Numbered from the stretch's first letter, positions 26,829 through 35,113 are shown. The stretch is 64,000 bases of DNA from Stutzerimonas zhaodongensis (GCF_003696365.1 NZ_RFFM01000001.1:1007852-1071851); one strand, 5' to 3'. The notes: generated from the letters alone by a model not told the origin. Program-made: numbers and translations.

Positions 26829-27631
26829 CCCGTTCGTTAATTGCCGTCCTCACCCTCATGGTCACCCTGTCGCTTCAGGCTGCGACGGAAGTCATCCCGC
26901 TGAAATTTCGGATGGCCGAAGACGTACTGCCAATCGCAGAGTCGGTTGTAGGTGATCAAGGCAAGATAAATGCTTATGGCAATCAACTGATAATTAACGC
27001 TCCTGCCTCGGTCATCAATGAATTGCGCGACGTTTTGGCTCAGCTTGATAACGAGCCTAGACAACTGCTCATCAGCATCGACTCGCAAAACTCTGCGACC
27101 AGCGGAGCGAGTGGGTACAGCGTCGACGGCTCAGCTCGGGCGGGGAACGTCGAGGTGCAAACAGGCCGGGGCGAACGAAACGGGCGGGATCAGGTGCGTA
27201 TCATTCGGCACAGCACGACCAGTGAGGGCGGCGGAATTCAACAGGTACAAGCCACTGAGGGCTACCCGGCACTCATCCAGGTAGGCCAAAGCGTACCCAT
27301 CACCACCAGCGGTCATGACGGATACGGACAAATTTATCAGCAGACTCAGTTCCGAGATGTCACCCGCGGGTTCTATGCGACAGCCACTATCCATGGAGAT
27401 CAGGTCCAAGTGACCATCAGCAGTCACCAGGATCGCATGAGCTCCTCACGTCCTGGCGGCATTGATGTGCAGGAGACGAACACCAGCGTTCGGGGAAAGC
27501 TGGGTGAATGGATCACACTTGGAGGCATCGACGAAAGTGCCAGCTCCTCTCAAAGCGGTACGCTGCGCCGCTATTCCACCCAAGGTCGCCAAGACCTGTC
27601 GCTACGACTGAAAGTAGACACGCTGGATTAG
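26825..27631 (+). CDS. Secreted mini-secretin-like protein
   Basis: 268 residues. A signal peptide (MTRSLIAVLTLMVTLSLQA) leads to a secretin/TonB short N-terminal type domain (residues 20-80: VIPLKFRMAEDVLPIAESVV, INELRDVLAQLDNEPRQLLI). After a Ser/Gly-rich linker, residues 140-268 resemble the front part of the secretin beta domain (GYPALIQVGQSVPI, RGFYATATIHGDQVQVTI, VRGKLGEWITLGGI). It lacks the length for a full gated pore. No type II, IV pilus or III genes adjoin it. Last gene of the roxA operon; function unknown. Confidence 0.65.
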   Translation: MTRSLIAVLTLMVTLSLQAATEVIPLKFRMAEDVLPIAESVVGDQGKINAYGNQLIINAPASVINELRDVLAQLDNEPRQLLISIDSQNSATSGASGYSVDGSARAGNVEVQTGRGERNGRDQVRIIRHSTTSEGGGIQQVQATEGYPALIQVGQSVPITTSGHDGYGQIYQQTQFRDVTRGFYATATIHGDQVQVTISSHQDRMSSSRPGGIDVQETNTSVRGKLGEWITLGGIDESASSSQSGTLRRYSTQGRQDLSLRLKVDTLD

Positions 27632-27666
27632 AAAAGTTCGCTATGCCCAGTCGCCAGGTAAAAAAA

Positions 27667-27692
27667 TGTAGTGACCCTAAAAAAGCACTACA
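27667..27692. promoter_or_regulatory. Candidate RccR operator upstream of aceA
   Basis: TGTAGTG at 27667-27673 and its inverse CACTACA at 27686-27692, a 7-bp inverted repeat over 26 bases ending six bases before the aceA -35 box. The RpiR-family regulator RccR of Pseudomonas is reported to bind a TGTAGT-type palindrome with a long linker (about 28 bp) at aceA. The match is by inspection only. Confidence 0.6.
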
Positions 27693-27698
27693 AAACAA

Positions 27699-27727
27699 TT
27701 GACGAACTTTTTTTGCCAGCGCATTAT
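27699..27727 (+). promoter_or_regulatory. aceA promoter
   Basis: TTGACG at 27699-27704, exact 17-base spacer, CATTAT at 27722-27727. Start point expected near 27734. Confidence 0.65.
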
Positions 27728-28142
27728 GGCCCCGCTCCCGCTAACCAGGGGCCCTGGCAAGGGTCTCCGGATCGCACTCAGCCAACCAGCAGAGGCGTTC
27801 CGTGACTGTACTGCCCACAAGGCGGACTGACGAGGTTGCGACTGGAACGAGTCGTCCTGAGGGACGGGGAAGCGATTAGCGCATCAGCTCGAGACGTCAG
27901 TTTGCTGAACCACGCAACGGCTCCATGCCGATGAGTGCAGGAATGCCACGAATCATTCCGCAGCCAGCCGAAGTCCCCTGCAGGTCGTAACTGCACACCC
28001 CTCCTCTTCTTGGTTCAATCCTCGTCTCCGGTCGGTATTTCGACGCTCTGCCACGTGTTGACCGCATCACCAGCGTAAGCGCGTAGGTTTCAGTGGGAAC
28101 AGTCGGTGCTCACCAAACACGAATTTTTTGAAGGATTGACCC

Positions 28143-29738
28143 ATGTCCGCTTATCAAAACGACATCAAGGCCGTTGCCGCTCTGAAAGAAGCAGCTGGAA
28201 GCAGCTGGAGCGCTATCAACCCTGAGTCCGTAGCTCGTATGCGTGCCCAGAACCGCTTCAAGACCGGTCTGGAAATCGCCCAGTACACAGCCGACATCAT
28301 GCGCAAAGACATGGCTGAGTACGACGCCGACACATCTGTATATACCCAGTCGCTGGGCTGCTGGCATGGCTTCATCGGCCAGCAGAAGATGATCTCCATC
28401 AAGAAGCATCTGAAGACGACCAACAAGCGTTACCTCTACCTCTCAGGTTGGATGGTCGCTGCACTGCGCTCCGAGTTCGGCCCATTGCCGGACCAGTCCA
28501 TGCACGAGAAGACTGCTGTTTCCGACCTTATCGAAGAGCTGTACACCTTCCTGCGTCAGGCCGATAGCCGTGAACTGGACCTGCTGTTCACCGCCATGGA
28601 CGCCGCTCGCGAAGCGGGCGACACCGCCAAGGCTGCTGAAATCCAGAACCAGATCGACAACTACGAAACCCACATCGTCCCGATCATCGCCGACATCGAC
28701 GCTGGCTTCGGTAACCCGGAAGCCACCTACCTGCTGGCCAAGCGCATGATCGAAGCGGGTGCTTGCTGCATCCAGATCGAAAACCAGGTATCCGATGAGA
28801 AGCAGTGCGGCCACCAAGACGGTAAAGTAACCGTTCCGCATGCCGACTTCCTCGCCAAAATCGCTGCCGTTCGCTACGCCTTCCTCGAGCTGGGCATCGA
28901 CAACGGCGTGATCGTTGCTCGTACCGACTCCCTGGGCGCCGGCCTGACCAAGCAGATCGCCGTGACCAAAGAGCCGGGCGACCTGGGCGACCTGTACAAC
29001 TCCTTCCTGGATTGCGAAGAAGTCTCCGAAGCCGCACTGGGCAACGGCGATGTCGTCATCAAGCGCGAAGGCAAGCTGCTACGTCCCAAGCGTCTGCCGT
29101 CCAACCTGTTCCAGTTCCGCGCTGGCACCGGCGAAGCCCGCTGCGTACTGGACTGCATCACTTCGCTGCAGAACGGTGCCGACCTGCTGTGGATCGAGAC
29201 CGAAAAGCCGCACGTTGGTCAGATCGCCGCCATGGTTAACGAAATCCGCAAGACCATCCCGGACGCCAAGCTGGTCTACAACAACAGCCCGTCCTTCAAC
29301 TGGACCCTGAACTTCCGCCAGCAGGTGTTCGACGCGATGGTTGCCGAAGGCAAGGATGTCTCTGCCTACGACCGCGCCAAGCTGATGAGCGTCGAGTACG
29401 ACGAGACCGAGCTGGCCCAGATCGCCGACGAGAAGATCCGCACCTTCCAGCGCGACGGTTCGGCCCACGCCGGCATCTTCCACCACCTGATCACCCTGCC
29501 GACCTACCACACTGCGGCGCTGTCCACCGATAACCTGGCTAAGGGCTACTTCGCCGATCAGGGCATGCTGGCCTACGTGAAAGGCGTTCAGCGCCAGGAA
29601 CTGCGTCAGGGTATTGCCTGCGTCAAGCACCAGAACATGGCTGGCTCCGACATCGGCGACAACCACAAGGAGTACTTCGCTGGCGAGGCTGCTCTGAAGG
29701 CAAGCGGTAAAGACAACACCATGAACCAGTTCCACTAA
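28143..29738 (+). CDS. aceA: Isocitrate lyase (large 531-residue type)
   Basis: 531 residues, the length of the P. aeruginosa-type enzyme, longer than the E. coli form. The active-site loop reads KQCGH near residues 220-224 (KKCGH in many other lyases). WIETEKPHVGQIAAMVNEIR and NNSPSFNWTL are also conserved. It splits isocitrate to glyoxylate and succinate, competing with Icd and Idh encoded 8-11 kb upstream. Strongly biased codon use in the second half fits high expression. Monocistronic: own promoter and terminator. Confidence 0.97.
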   Translation: MSAYQNDIKAVAALKEAAGSSWSAINPESVARMRAQNRFKTGLEIAQYTADIMRKDMAEYDADTSVYTQSLGCWHGFIGQQKMISIKKHLKTTNKRYLYLSGWMVAALRSEFGPLPDQSMHEKTAVSDLIEELYTFLRQADSRELDLLFTAMDAAREAGDTAKAAEIQNQIDNYETHIVPIIADIDAGFGNPEATYLLAKRMIEAGACCIQIENQVSDEKQCGHQDGKVTVPHADFLAKIAAVRYAFLELGIDNGVIVARTDSLGAGLTKQIAVTKEPGDLGDLYNSFLDCEEVSEAALGNGDVVIKREGKLLRPKRLPSNLFQFRAGTGEARCVLDCITSLQNGADLLWIETEKPHVGQIAAMVNEIRKTIPDAKLVYNNSPSFNWTLNFRQQVFDAMVAEGKDVSAYDRAKLMSVEYDETELAQIADEKIRTFQRDGSAHAGIFHHLITLPTYHTAALSTDNLAKGYFADQGMLAYVKGVQRQELRQGIACVKHQNMAGSDIGDNHKEYFAGEAALKASGKDNTMNQFH

Positions 29739-29804
29739 AAAGCTGGTCTCGAACTGGGTCGCGAGACCCAGTTCGATGCTATCAGGTGTCTAGGCATCTG
29801 CTCT

Positions 29805-29834
29805 AAAGCTGCTCCTCTGGAGCAGCTTTTTTTT
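29805..29834 (+). terminator. aceA terminator
   Basis: AAAGCTGCTCC at 29805-29815 pairs with GGAGCAGCTTT at 29819-29829 around TCT, followed by a run of Ts. Confidence 0.93.
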
Positions 29835-30233
29835 GCGTATGTGATTGGGTGTGGAAACGTAGGTAGACTGCGGCCACTAGGGAGCTCTAGGTGTTCTTGC
29901 GTTGCCGTGCGGCCGCTGCTGTTAAGCGCCGCCTTCAACAACCCCGATCGCAGCTCAGCCGAACTTTTTCGCTTAACTGCTTACAACTCTTCGCTTGCCT
30001 GGCTTGCACATCTTTCGCGCTCGCAACGAACTGCAACTGCAACGACCCACCCTGATCGGCACTTGCTCTAATCCGCGGTGCGCTTTGCCGCGCGCCTATA
30101 GCAAAACTTGGCATCTTCGGACTGCAAGGGCATTTTCACTAGCTGTAGCTCTACGACGCTGCCGGGATACTGTGAAAAGGCGAACATGGACTGACAGCTT
30201 CTGGCGCAGAGCCCTTGATCACGGATGCTTTAG

Positions 30234-30299
30234 CTAGGCACAAAGAATGATCATGACGCCAATCAAGATAATGACTCCAATAACCTGGCGATGGAGCAT
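30234..30299 (-). CDS. Possible 21-residue single-helix membrane peptide
   Basis: Minus-strand ATG at 30299, TAG at 30234-30236. The product starts MLHRQVIGVI, continues ILIGVMIILCA, and would form one membrane helix with a positive N-terminus. GGAAGGAG lies about ten bases before the ATG. GGAGCAT of that site pairs with ATGCTCC of the start (30293-30299 with 30307-30313, loop seven), hiding both. Downstream of oprF but beyond its terminator. It may be real, or chance; there is no homology evidence. Confidence 0.3.
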   Translation of the reverse strand: MLHRQVIGVIILIGVMIILCA

Positions 30300-30390
30300 C
30301 AGCGGAATGCTCCTTCCTCGCAGATCCGGATGACGTCAGATTGGCTGGTTTAGCGATCCTACGCTGCCGTGGCTAAAAAAAAGACACAGC

Positions 30391-30423
30391 AAAAAAAATC
30401 CGACACCCTAGGGTGTCGGATTT
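30391..30423 (-). terminator. oprF terminator
   Basis: AAATCCGACACCC pairs with GGGTGTCGGATTT around a TA centre (30396-30423). The A run at 30391-30398 is the U tract on the minus strand, 80 bases beyond the oprF stop. Confidence 0.9.
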
Positions 30424-30503
30424 ATCTGGTAAGACCGGTGCTGACGCTTCGCTATATCTATAGTGACAGCCTAGCTACACGATCTTCAAAGGCCAGGTAC
30501 GAA

Positions 30504-31496
30504 TTAACGGACCTGAGCTTCGACTTCCGCTTCAACGCGACGGTTGACCTGACGGCCTTCCTCGGTGTTGTTGTCGGCAACTGGACGGCTCTCGCCGTAA
30601 CCGACTGAGTCGACGCGCTGGCTTTCAACGCCATACTGGTTGACCAGAACCTCACGAACAGCCTGAGCACGACGCTCCGACAGGCGCTGGTTGTACTGGT
30701 CAGTACCTACCGAGTCAGTGTGACCTTCGACCGTGGTGCTGGTCTGAGGATACTGCTGCATAAAATCGGCTAGGTTCTTGATGTCGCTGTAGCTTTCTTC
30801 GCGAACGCGAGCCTTGTCGAAATCGAACTTAACGTCCAGCTCTACGCGAACCAACTCTGGTTCCGGCTCTGGCTCGTTATCAACGATAGGTGCTGGAGCT
30901 GGCTCAGGAGTAGGTTCAACCTGAGCGACTTGCTGCTGCGCACCGCCACCGAAGTTCAGACCAACACCTACGCCGGCCATCCACTCGCCTTCGTCAGCAT
31001 CGATGTTGTACATCCCATCAACGCTCGCCTTGGCAAAGAAGTTTTCGGTGAAGTAGTACTTAACGCCGGTACCGATGTTAGCGAAGGTGCTGCGATCACG
31101 ACCGCCACGATTGGCTTGTCCGATGCTCTGATGAGCAGCGCCTGCCGATACGTAAGGACGCAGGCCGACACCCGGCTGACCGAAGTGATAGGCAGCATCC
31201 AAGGAAGTCAGGCTGCCCTTGATGTTCTTGTGACCGCCCGCGCCAACCGGGTCCTTAGAGGTCAGGTCGTGGTATTCGCCGTACGACAGGCCAAGCGAAA
31301 CGTCGTCAGTCAGGAAGTAGCTGACGCCAGCTCCGTACAGTTCGCCGTCACGCTGAACGTCGCGAGAGCTATCGGTAAAGTAGTGTTTACCGAATGCTTC
31401 CACTTCAACCGCGCCTTGGCCTTGAGCCAGCGCATTAAGAGAAGTGGCAGCAACCAATGAGCTAATTACAACGCCCAAGGTGTTTTTAAGTTTCAT
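30504..31496 (-). CDS. oprF: Major outer-membrane porin OprF
   Basis: 330 residues. Signal peptide to about residue 24 (LNALA-QG), an eight-stranded beta barrel (to about 175), a Pro/Glu hinge (VEPTPEPAPAPIVDNEPEPEPE) and a C-terminal OmpA peptidoglycan-binding domain (VEGHTDSVGTDQYNQRLSERRA, with the m-DAP contacting D and R). Unlike P. aeruginosa OprF, which has four cysteines near the hinge, this protein has none. Forms the main general porin and anchors the outer membrane. Transcribed after sigX on the same strand, with a 99-base spacer. Confidence 0.97.
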   Translation of the reverse strand: MKLKNTLGVVISSLVAATSLNALAQGQGAVEVEAFGKHYFTDSSRDVQRDGELYGAGVSYFLTDDVSLGLSYGEYHDLTSKDPVGAGGHKNIKGSLTSLDAAYHFGQPGVGLRPYVSAGAAHQSIGQANRGGRDRSTFANIGTGVKYYFTENFFAKASVDGMYNIDADEGEWMAGVGVGLNFGGGAQQQVAQVEPTPEPAPAPIVDNEPEPEPELVRVELDVKFDFDKARVREESYSDIKNLADFMQQYPQTSTTVEGHTDSVGTDQYNQRLSERRAQAVREVLVNQYGVESQRVDSVGYGESRPVADNNTEEGRQVNRRVEAEVEAQVR

Positions 31497-31595
31497 CCGT
31501 AAATCCCCATCTGGTGGTGAGTATCAGAACAATCTAAGGAAACCGGCTGTCTGTAGGCCCAAGCTGTTCGCTATCAATAGGACAGCTTAATGCCG

Positions 31596-32162
31596 TTAAG
31601 TTTCAGTGATTCCCGAAAATTTTTCGCGTAATTTATCCAGGGCCCGCTTGTAGCGCATCTTCGTTGCGCTTAGTCCCATGTGCATGATGTCGGCAATTTC
31701 TTGAAACTCTAGTTCAGCCACAAAGCGAAGAACAAGAATCTCCCGATCAATTTGGTTGACATGAATCAACCACTTATCTAGCGCTGGCTTTTCCTCAAGG
31801 CCCGGGGCCTTTTCTTCGGATGCCTCTTCTACAGGATCCAGGCTAAGCGCATCAAGTAGACGGCGTTTGCGACGCTCTTTCCGGTATTGAGTAATGCACT
31901 CATTGTACGTGATGCTGTACAGCCAAGTCTTGAACTTAGATTTTCCTTCGAAGTTCTTGAGGCCATACAGAACCTTCAACATCACTTCCTGACAAACATC
32001 ATCAGCGTCTCGGTCGTTTCCCAAGTAACGTGCACATACGTTGAATAGCGTTCGCTGATAACGACGCATGAGCTCTTCATAAGCACGAGTTATATGAAAA
32101 AGTTCAGCATGAGCACGCTGAACCAGCTCCTCGTCGGTCAGCTGGCGTGGGTCGTAGCTCAT
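31596..32162 (-). CDS. sigX: ECF sigma factor SigX
   Basis: 188 residues from ATG 32162; a TTG at 32237 would add 25 residues, but family proteins reach the YDPRQLTDEELVQ region soon after the start. Region 2 (RYQRTLFNVCARYLGNDRDADDVCQEVMLKVLYGLKNFEGKSKFKTWLYSI) and region 4 (EFQEIADIMHMGLSATKMRYKRAL) are complete. No anti-sigma gene follows; activity is thought to respond to membrane state through CmpX. Controls oprF and fatty-acid genes in P. aeruginosa. The acidic linker SEEKAPGLEEKP joins the two regions. Confidence 0.94.
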   Translation of the reverse strand: MSYDPRQLTDEELVQRAHAELFHITRAYEELMRRYQRTLFNVCARYLGNDRDADDVCQEVMLKVLYGLKNFEGKSKFKTWLYSITYNECITQYRKERRKRRLLDALSLDPVEEASEEKAPGLEEKPALDKWLIHVNQIDREILVLRFVAELEFQEIADIMHMGLSATKMRYKRALDKLREKFSGITET

Positions 32163-32268
32163 GGTGGGCGGATGGGCTTTAGTCAAGACGCTTTCGAACC
32201 GGCAATAGTCGTGGCGGCCGTTCGCGGTATCCCGCAAAAGGGGCGGCGCACTTTAACAGATCCCCGAC

Positions 32269-33093
32269 CTATCGGCTGCCTACGCGTTGCTCAAGCAGTA
32301 CTCTATTTGCAACCGAGACCAGCTCGCCTTCATCAGTGAGCAGCAACGTCTTAGCCGTACCGATTTCCTCGATGACTCCCTCCAGTTCGTCAAAACGAAC
32401 CCGCTGGCCCACTTCGTAAAGCTCACGGACATAAATCCCAGCGAGAATCTGGCTGACCAGCTCGCGGCTACCCAAGCCGAGCGCCAGTGCAACCGCCAAC
32501 CCGACAGAAATCAACGCGATGGCGATGACGTAATTCAGCAGCTCGGTTTTCACTTCCAACTGGCCGATTGCCACGGAGATGATGATGATGATCACCAGAC
32601 CTTGCGCGATCCTACCCAGCCCACTTGAATACTCAAGACCAACGCTCTCGGCAGCGCCACGCACCAACCCATTTACCAATTGGGCCAGCAATATGCCAAC
32701 GAGCAGAATCAGACCTGCGCCAAACACCTTGGGCACGTACAACGCAAGCATATCGAGCGTCGCCGATACGCGAGCAAGGCCGAGCGACTCAGCTGCAGAA
32801 ACCAGAAAGATGAGCAACACGAACCAATAGACGATCTTGCCGAGCAACGCCGACACTTGGGTGCGAATGCCAGCCCGCGCCAGCATCTTCGTGACTCCAG
32901 TACCAGCGACGAGACGATCGAGGCCTAATTTCGCCAATACCTTGGACAGAAGAGCATCCAGCAACTTGGCGACTACGAAACCAATAGCCACCACCAGCAA
33001 TGCGCCAAACAAACGCGGGATGAACGCAGCAATGGGCGCCCACAGCGCGCTCATCGCACCCAGGAAACTCTGGCTCCAAGGGTCGAATTCCAT
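32269..33093 (-). CDS. cmpX: Mechanosensitive-channel-like membrane protein CmpX
   Basis: 274 residues from ATG 33093 (MEFDPWSQSFLGAM), two codons after a TTG. At least four hydrophobic helices are seen (LFGALLVVAIGFVVAKLL; IVYWFVLLIFLVSAAESLG; AGLILLVGILLAQLVNGLV; VIAIALISVGLAVALALGLG), then an MscS-type beta domain (VRELYEVGQRVRFDELEGVIEEIGTAKT). In P. aeruginosa CmpX links membrane stress to SigX. The start is only two bases from the crfX stop. Confidence 0.9.
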   Translation of the reverse strand: MEFDPWSQSFLGAMSALWAPIAAFIPRLFGALLVVAIGFVVAKLLDALLSKVLAKLGLDRLVAGTGVTKMLARAGIRTQVSALLGKIVYWFVLLIFLVSAAESLGLARVSATLDMLALYVPKVFGAGLILLVGILLAQLVNGLVRGAAESVGLEYSSGLGRIAQGLVIIIIISVAIGQLEVKTELLNYVIAIALISVGLAVALALGLGSRELVSQILAGIYVRELYEVGQRVRFDELEGVIEEIGTAKTLLLTDEGELVSVANRVLLEQRVGSR

Positions 33094-33095
33094 GA

Positions 33096-33338
33096 TCAAT
33101 CGGCCTTATCGAAAGAAGAACGTGAGCGGCCATGGCGACGCGTAGTAGCCGAGGCATTCGGTGCACTGCTGAAAGCAATCAGAACGGCCTGTAGCCAGTT
33201 CCCCAGCAGGCTGAAAAGGTCACCGGCACCAACCTGGCGATTAGCCGTTTTCAGTACACGGTCCAGACGCGCGTCGTCATGACGCGCTGACTGAGTATTG
33301 AGCATGTCCCGTAGGGATTCTTCGAAGGGATCGCGCAT
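33096..33338 (-). CDS. crfX: CrfX small protein
   Basis: 80 residues, starting MRDPFEESLRDMLN. It has an amphipathic start, a short hydrophobic stretch (LFSLLGNWLQAVLIAFS) and a basic, Ser/Arg-rich C-terminus (TTRRHGRSRSS). The name follows position: in P. aeruginosa crfX lies directly upstream of cmpX. Its biochemical role is not known. Coupled to cmpX. Confidence 0.82.
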   Translation of the reverse strand: MRDPFEESLRDMLNTQSARHDDARLDRVLKTANRQVGAGDLFSLLGNWLQAVLIAFSSAPNASATTRRHGRSRSSFDKAD

Positions 33339-33391
33339 GCCTACCTCGTTAACAATGTGACTCTGACGGCATAGCTATACCAGCAGTCACA

Positions 33392-34384
33392 TCACACCCA
33401 TTTCAATCGGCGAAAGATCCACCACTGAAATCCAGCCACTGCTGCGATGAGCGAGCATGCCACCACGAAGCCATAAGGATTTTCCGACCCCGGAATACCG
33501 CCGACGTTGATTCCAAGCAGGCCGGTGAGAAAGCTCATGGGCAGAAAAAACCCGGTAATGATGCCAAGCAAGTACATGGTCCTGTTCATGCGCTCCCGCA
33601 TTCGCCTTTCCTCGGCTTCGAGTACCAGATTGACGCGCTCACGAACCAGCTCAAGCTCCTCGAGGTAACGGATCAGCCGATTGCTGAGCTCGTTCCAGTA
33701 GTCCGTATCGTCATCGACGAACCAGGGCAAGCGGTTTCGCGTGAGCTGTCCGTAGATCTCACGTTGCGGAAGCAGAAAACGCCGCAGCCCCGCGGCTTGT
33801 CGCCTTAAAGACAGAAGCTTGTCCTGAGGCGGGGTATAGCGATCGTCTGCTTCGACACGGTCTTCCTCGCTATCAACCTTCTCGGTAAGAACAGCGACGA
33901 GCTCATCTACCCGTTCGGTCAAAGCATCTGCGAGCGCAAGCAGGACTTCCGATGAGGTTTTTGGGCCCATGCCTGCTTCCAGCTGCTGAATCACTACCTC
34001 CGTCGAGCGCAGCGGTCGCAAACGCAAGGAAATGACTCGTTTTGCGCTGGCAAACACCCGCAGCGAAACCATGTCTTCCGGTTCTGCATCAGGATTCAGA
34101 TTTACGCCACGAAGGAACAAGAGCAGTTCGTCGTCTGGCAACGCAAGCACCCGCGGTCGGGTGTTTTCCTCAAGCAGTACGTCGCAGGCGAAGGCACTCA
34201 AGCCGCTTTGTGTCCTGAGCCATTCACGAGCCTGGACATGGCTGCGATCCCAATGCAGCCACAAGCTTTCTTGCCCTTCGAGCTTCAATAAGGACAGTTC
34301 GGCAAAGCCAAGCCTTCGCGCTCCGCCCTGCCCGTCAAGAACAAGAGCGTGAAGAAGCCCCGATTGTGCTAGTTGTTCCGGCAA
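33392..34384 (-). CDS. cmaX: CorA/ZntB family transporter CmaX
   Basis: 330 residues from TTG 34384 (MPEQLAQSGLLHALVLDG). The frame opens at ATG 34432, but that start and its first codons lie inside the rraA terminator hairpin, and GAGAGG nine bases before the TTG is a good ribosome site. The protein has a large cytoplasmic domain and two C-terminal membrane helices with the pore signature GINVGGIPG, closer to ZntB than to the GMN of CorA. Probably moves divalent cations or protons. It is the usual neighbour of crfX. Confidence 0.85.
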   Translation of the reverse strand: MPEQLAQSGLLHALVLDGQGGARRLGFAELSLLKLEGQESLWLHWDRSHVQAREWLRTQSGLSAFACDVLLEENTRPRVLALPDDELLLFLRGVNLNPDAEPEDMVSLRVFASAKRVISLRLRPLRSTEVVIQQLEAGMGPKTSSEVLLALADALTERVDELVAVLTEKVDSEEDRVEADDRYTPPQDKLLSLRRQAAGLRRFLLPQREIYGQLTRNRLPWFVDDDTDYWNELSNRLIRYLEELELVRERVNLVLEAEERRMRERMNRTMYLLGIITGFFLPMSFLTGLLGINVGGIPGSENPYGFVVACSLIAAVAGFQWWIFRRLKWV

Positions 34385-34406
34385 GACCGCTTTCCTCTCA
34401 AAACGT

Positions 34407-34429
34407 AAAAACCCGGCATAGCCGGGCTT
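34407..34429 (-). terminator. rraA terminator
   Basis: CCCGGC at 34412-34417 pairs with GCCGGG at 34421-34426 around ATA; plus-strand As at 34407-34411 give the U run on the minus strand, 21 bases past the rraA stop. Confidence 0.75.
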
Positions 34430-34449
34430 CATGTATGGCAGCCCTTCGT

Positions 34450-34938
34450 TCAGGCGGGCATTTTCAACTGCTCAGGGGAAACGATGATGCCGTTGTTGTC
34501 AGCATAAACGTATTCACCGGGACGGAACGTGACGCCGCAAAAGGTGACGGGGACATTGAGGTCGCCAATGCCACGCTTGTCAGTCTTCATGGGATGGCTG
34601 GCCAGCGCTTGTACACCCAACTCAGTCTGGGCAATGACATCAACGTCGCGAATGCAGCCATAGATGACCAGTCCTTCCCAGCCATTGCGCGCGGCCTTTT
34701 CGGCAAGCATGTCGCCCAGCAGAGCCCGTCTCAAAGAACCGCCACCATCGACCACTAGCACCTTGCCTGTGCCATCGACATCGACCTGCTCTTTGACCAG
34801 CGAATTGTCTTCGAAACACTTGATGGTCACGATCTCACCACCGAAAGAATCGCGCCCTCCAAAGTTGCTGAATATCGGTTCTACCACCTGCACGAGTTCG
34901 GGATAGGCGTCGCACAAATCTGGAGTGACGTATTGCAT
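34450..34938 (-). CDS. rraA: RraA family protein (regulator of RNase E / HMG-CHA aldolase-like)
   Basis: 162 residues. RraA signatures: [21 protein letters not shown] at the start, [22 protein letters not shown] and [21 protein letters not shown]. Such trimeric proteins either inhibit RNase E or act as 4-hydroxy-4-methyl-2-oxoglutarate aldolases. The G-x20-R-D core used by the aldolases is present, so the two roles cannot be separated here. Stands alone between ppsA and cmaX. Confidence 0.9.
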   Translation of the reverse strand: MQYVTPDLCDAYPELVQVVEPIFSNFGGRDSFGGEIVTIKCFEDNSLVKEQVDVDGTGKVLVVDGGGSLRRALLGDMLAEKAARNGWEGLVIYGCIRDVDVIAQTELGVQALASHPMKTDKRGIGDLNVPVTFCGVTFRPGEYVYADNNGIIVSPEQLKMPA

Positions 34939-35091
34939 GGAGAATCTCCCTGAGAAGGAACAATCATGTCCAGGCTTTGGAGCTCGATGAAGAGTACTGT
35001 CGGCTACCGTCTATGATCGAGGTATCGGCACGAAGCGGCCCGACGACCGTCAAATAAACAGGTACTACAGGCAGCCTGGTGACAGAGGTAC

Positions 35092-35113
35092 ACAAGGGCG
35101 CAAGCGCCCTTGT
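35092..35113 (-). terminator. Hairpin after ppsA
   Basis: ACAAGGGCG at 35092-35100 pairs with CGCCCTTGT at 35105-35113, starting 13 bases past the ppsA stop. No T run, so it may slow decay rather than terminate. Confidence 0.5.

Larger units (their letters stand above)
27632..28142. other. aceA upstream region (511 bases)
   Basis: No supported gene. It contains the inverted repeat and promoter listed separately, then about 405 bases of leader. Just past the predicted start point lies CCAGGG-G-CCCTGG (27745-27757). AAGGA lies about 7-11 bases before the aceA ATG. Confidence 0.6.
29739..30503. other. Gene-poor spacer between aceA and oprF (765 bases)
   Basis: It contains the aceA terminator, a possible 21-codon minus-strand micro-ORF and the oprF terminator, each listed. 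The remaining sequence, 29.84-30.23 kb, has no ORF with a plausible start and no recognised RNA. It marks the joint between two gene blocks that I recall as far apart in P. aeruginosa PAO1. Confidence 0.55.

Noticed and set aside
29735..29941. 68-codon minus-strand frame after aceA.
   Set aside because: It runs through the aceA terminator stem and has no ribosome site.
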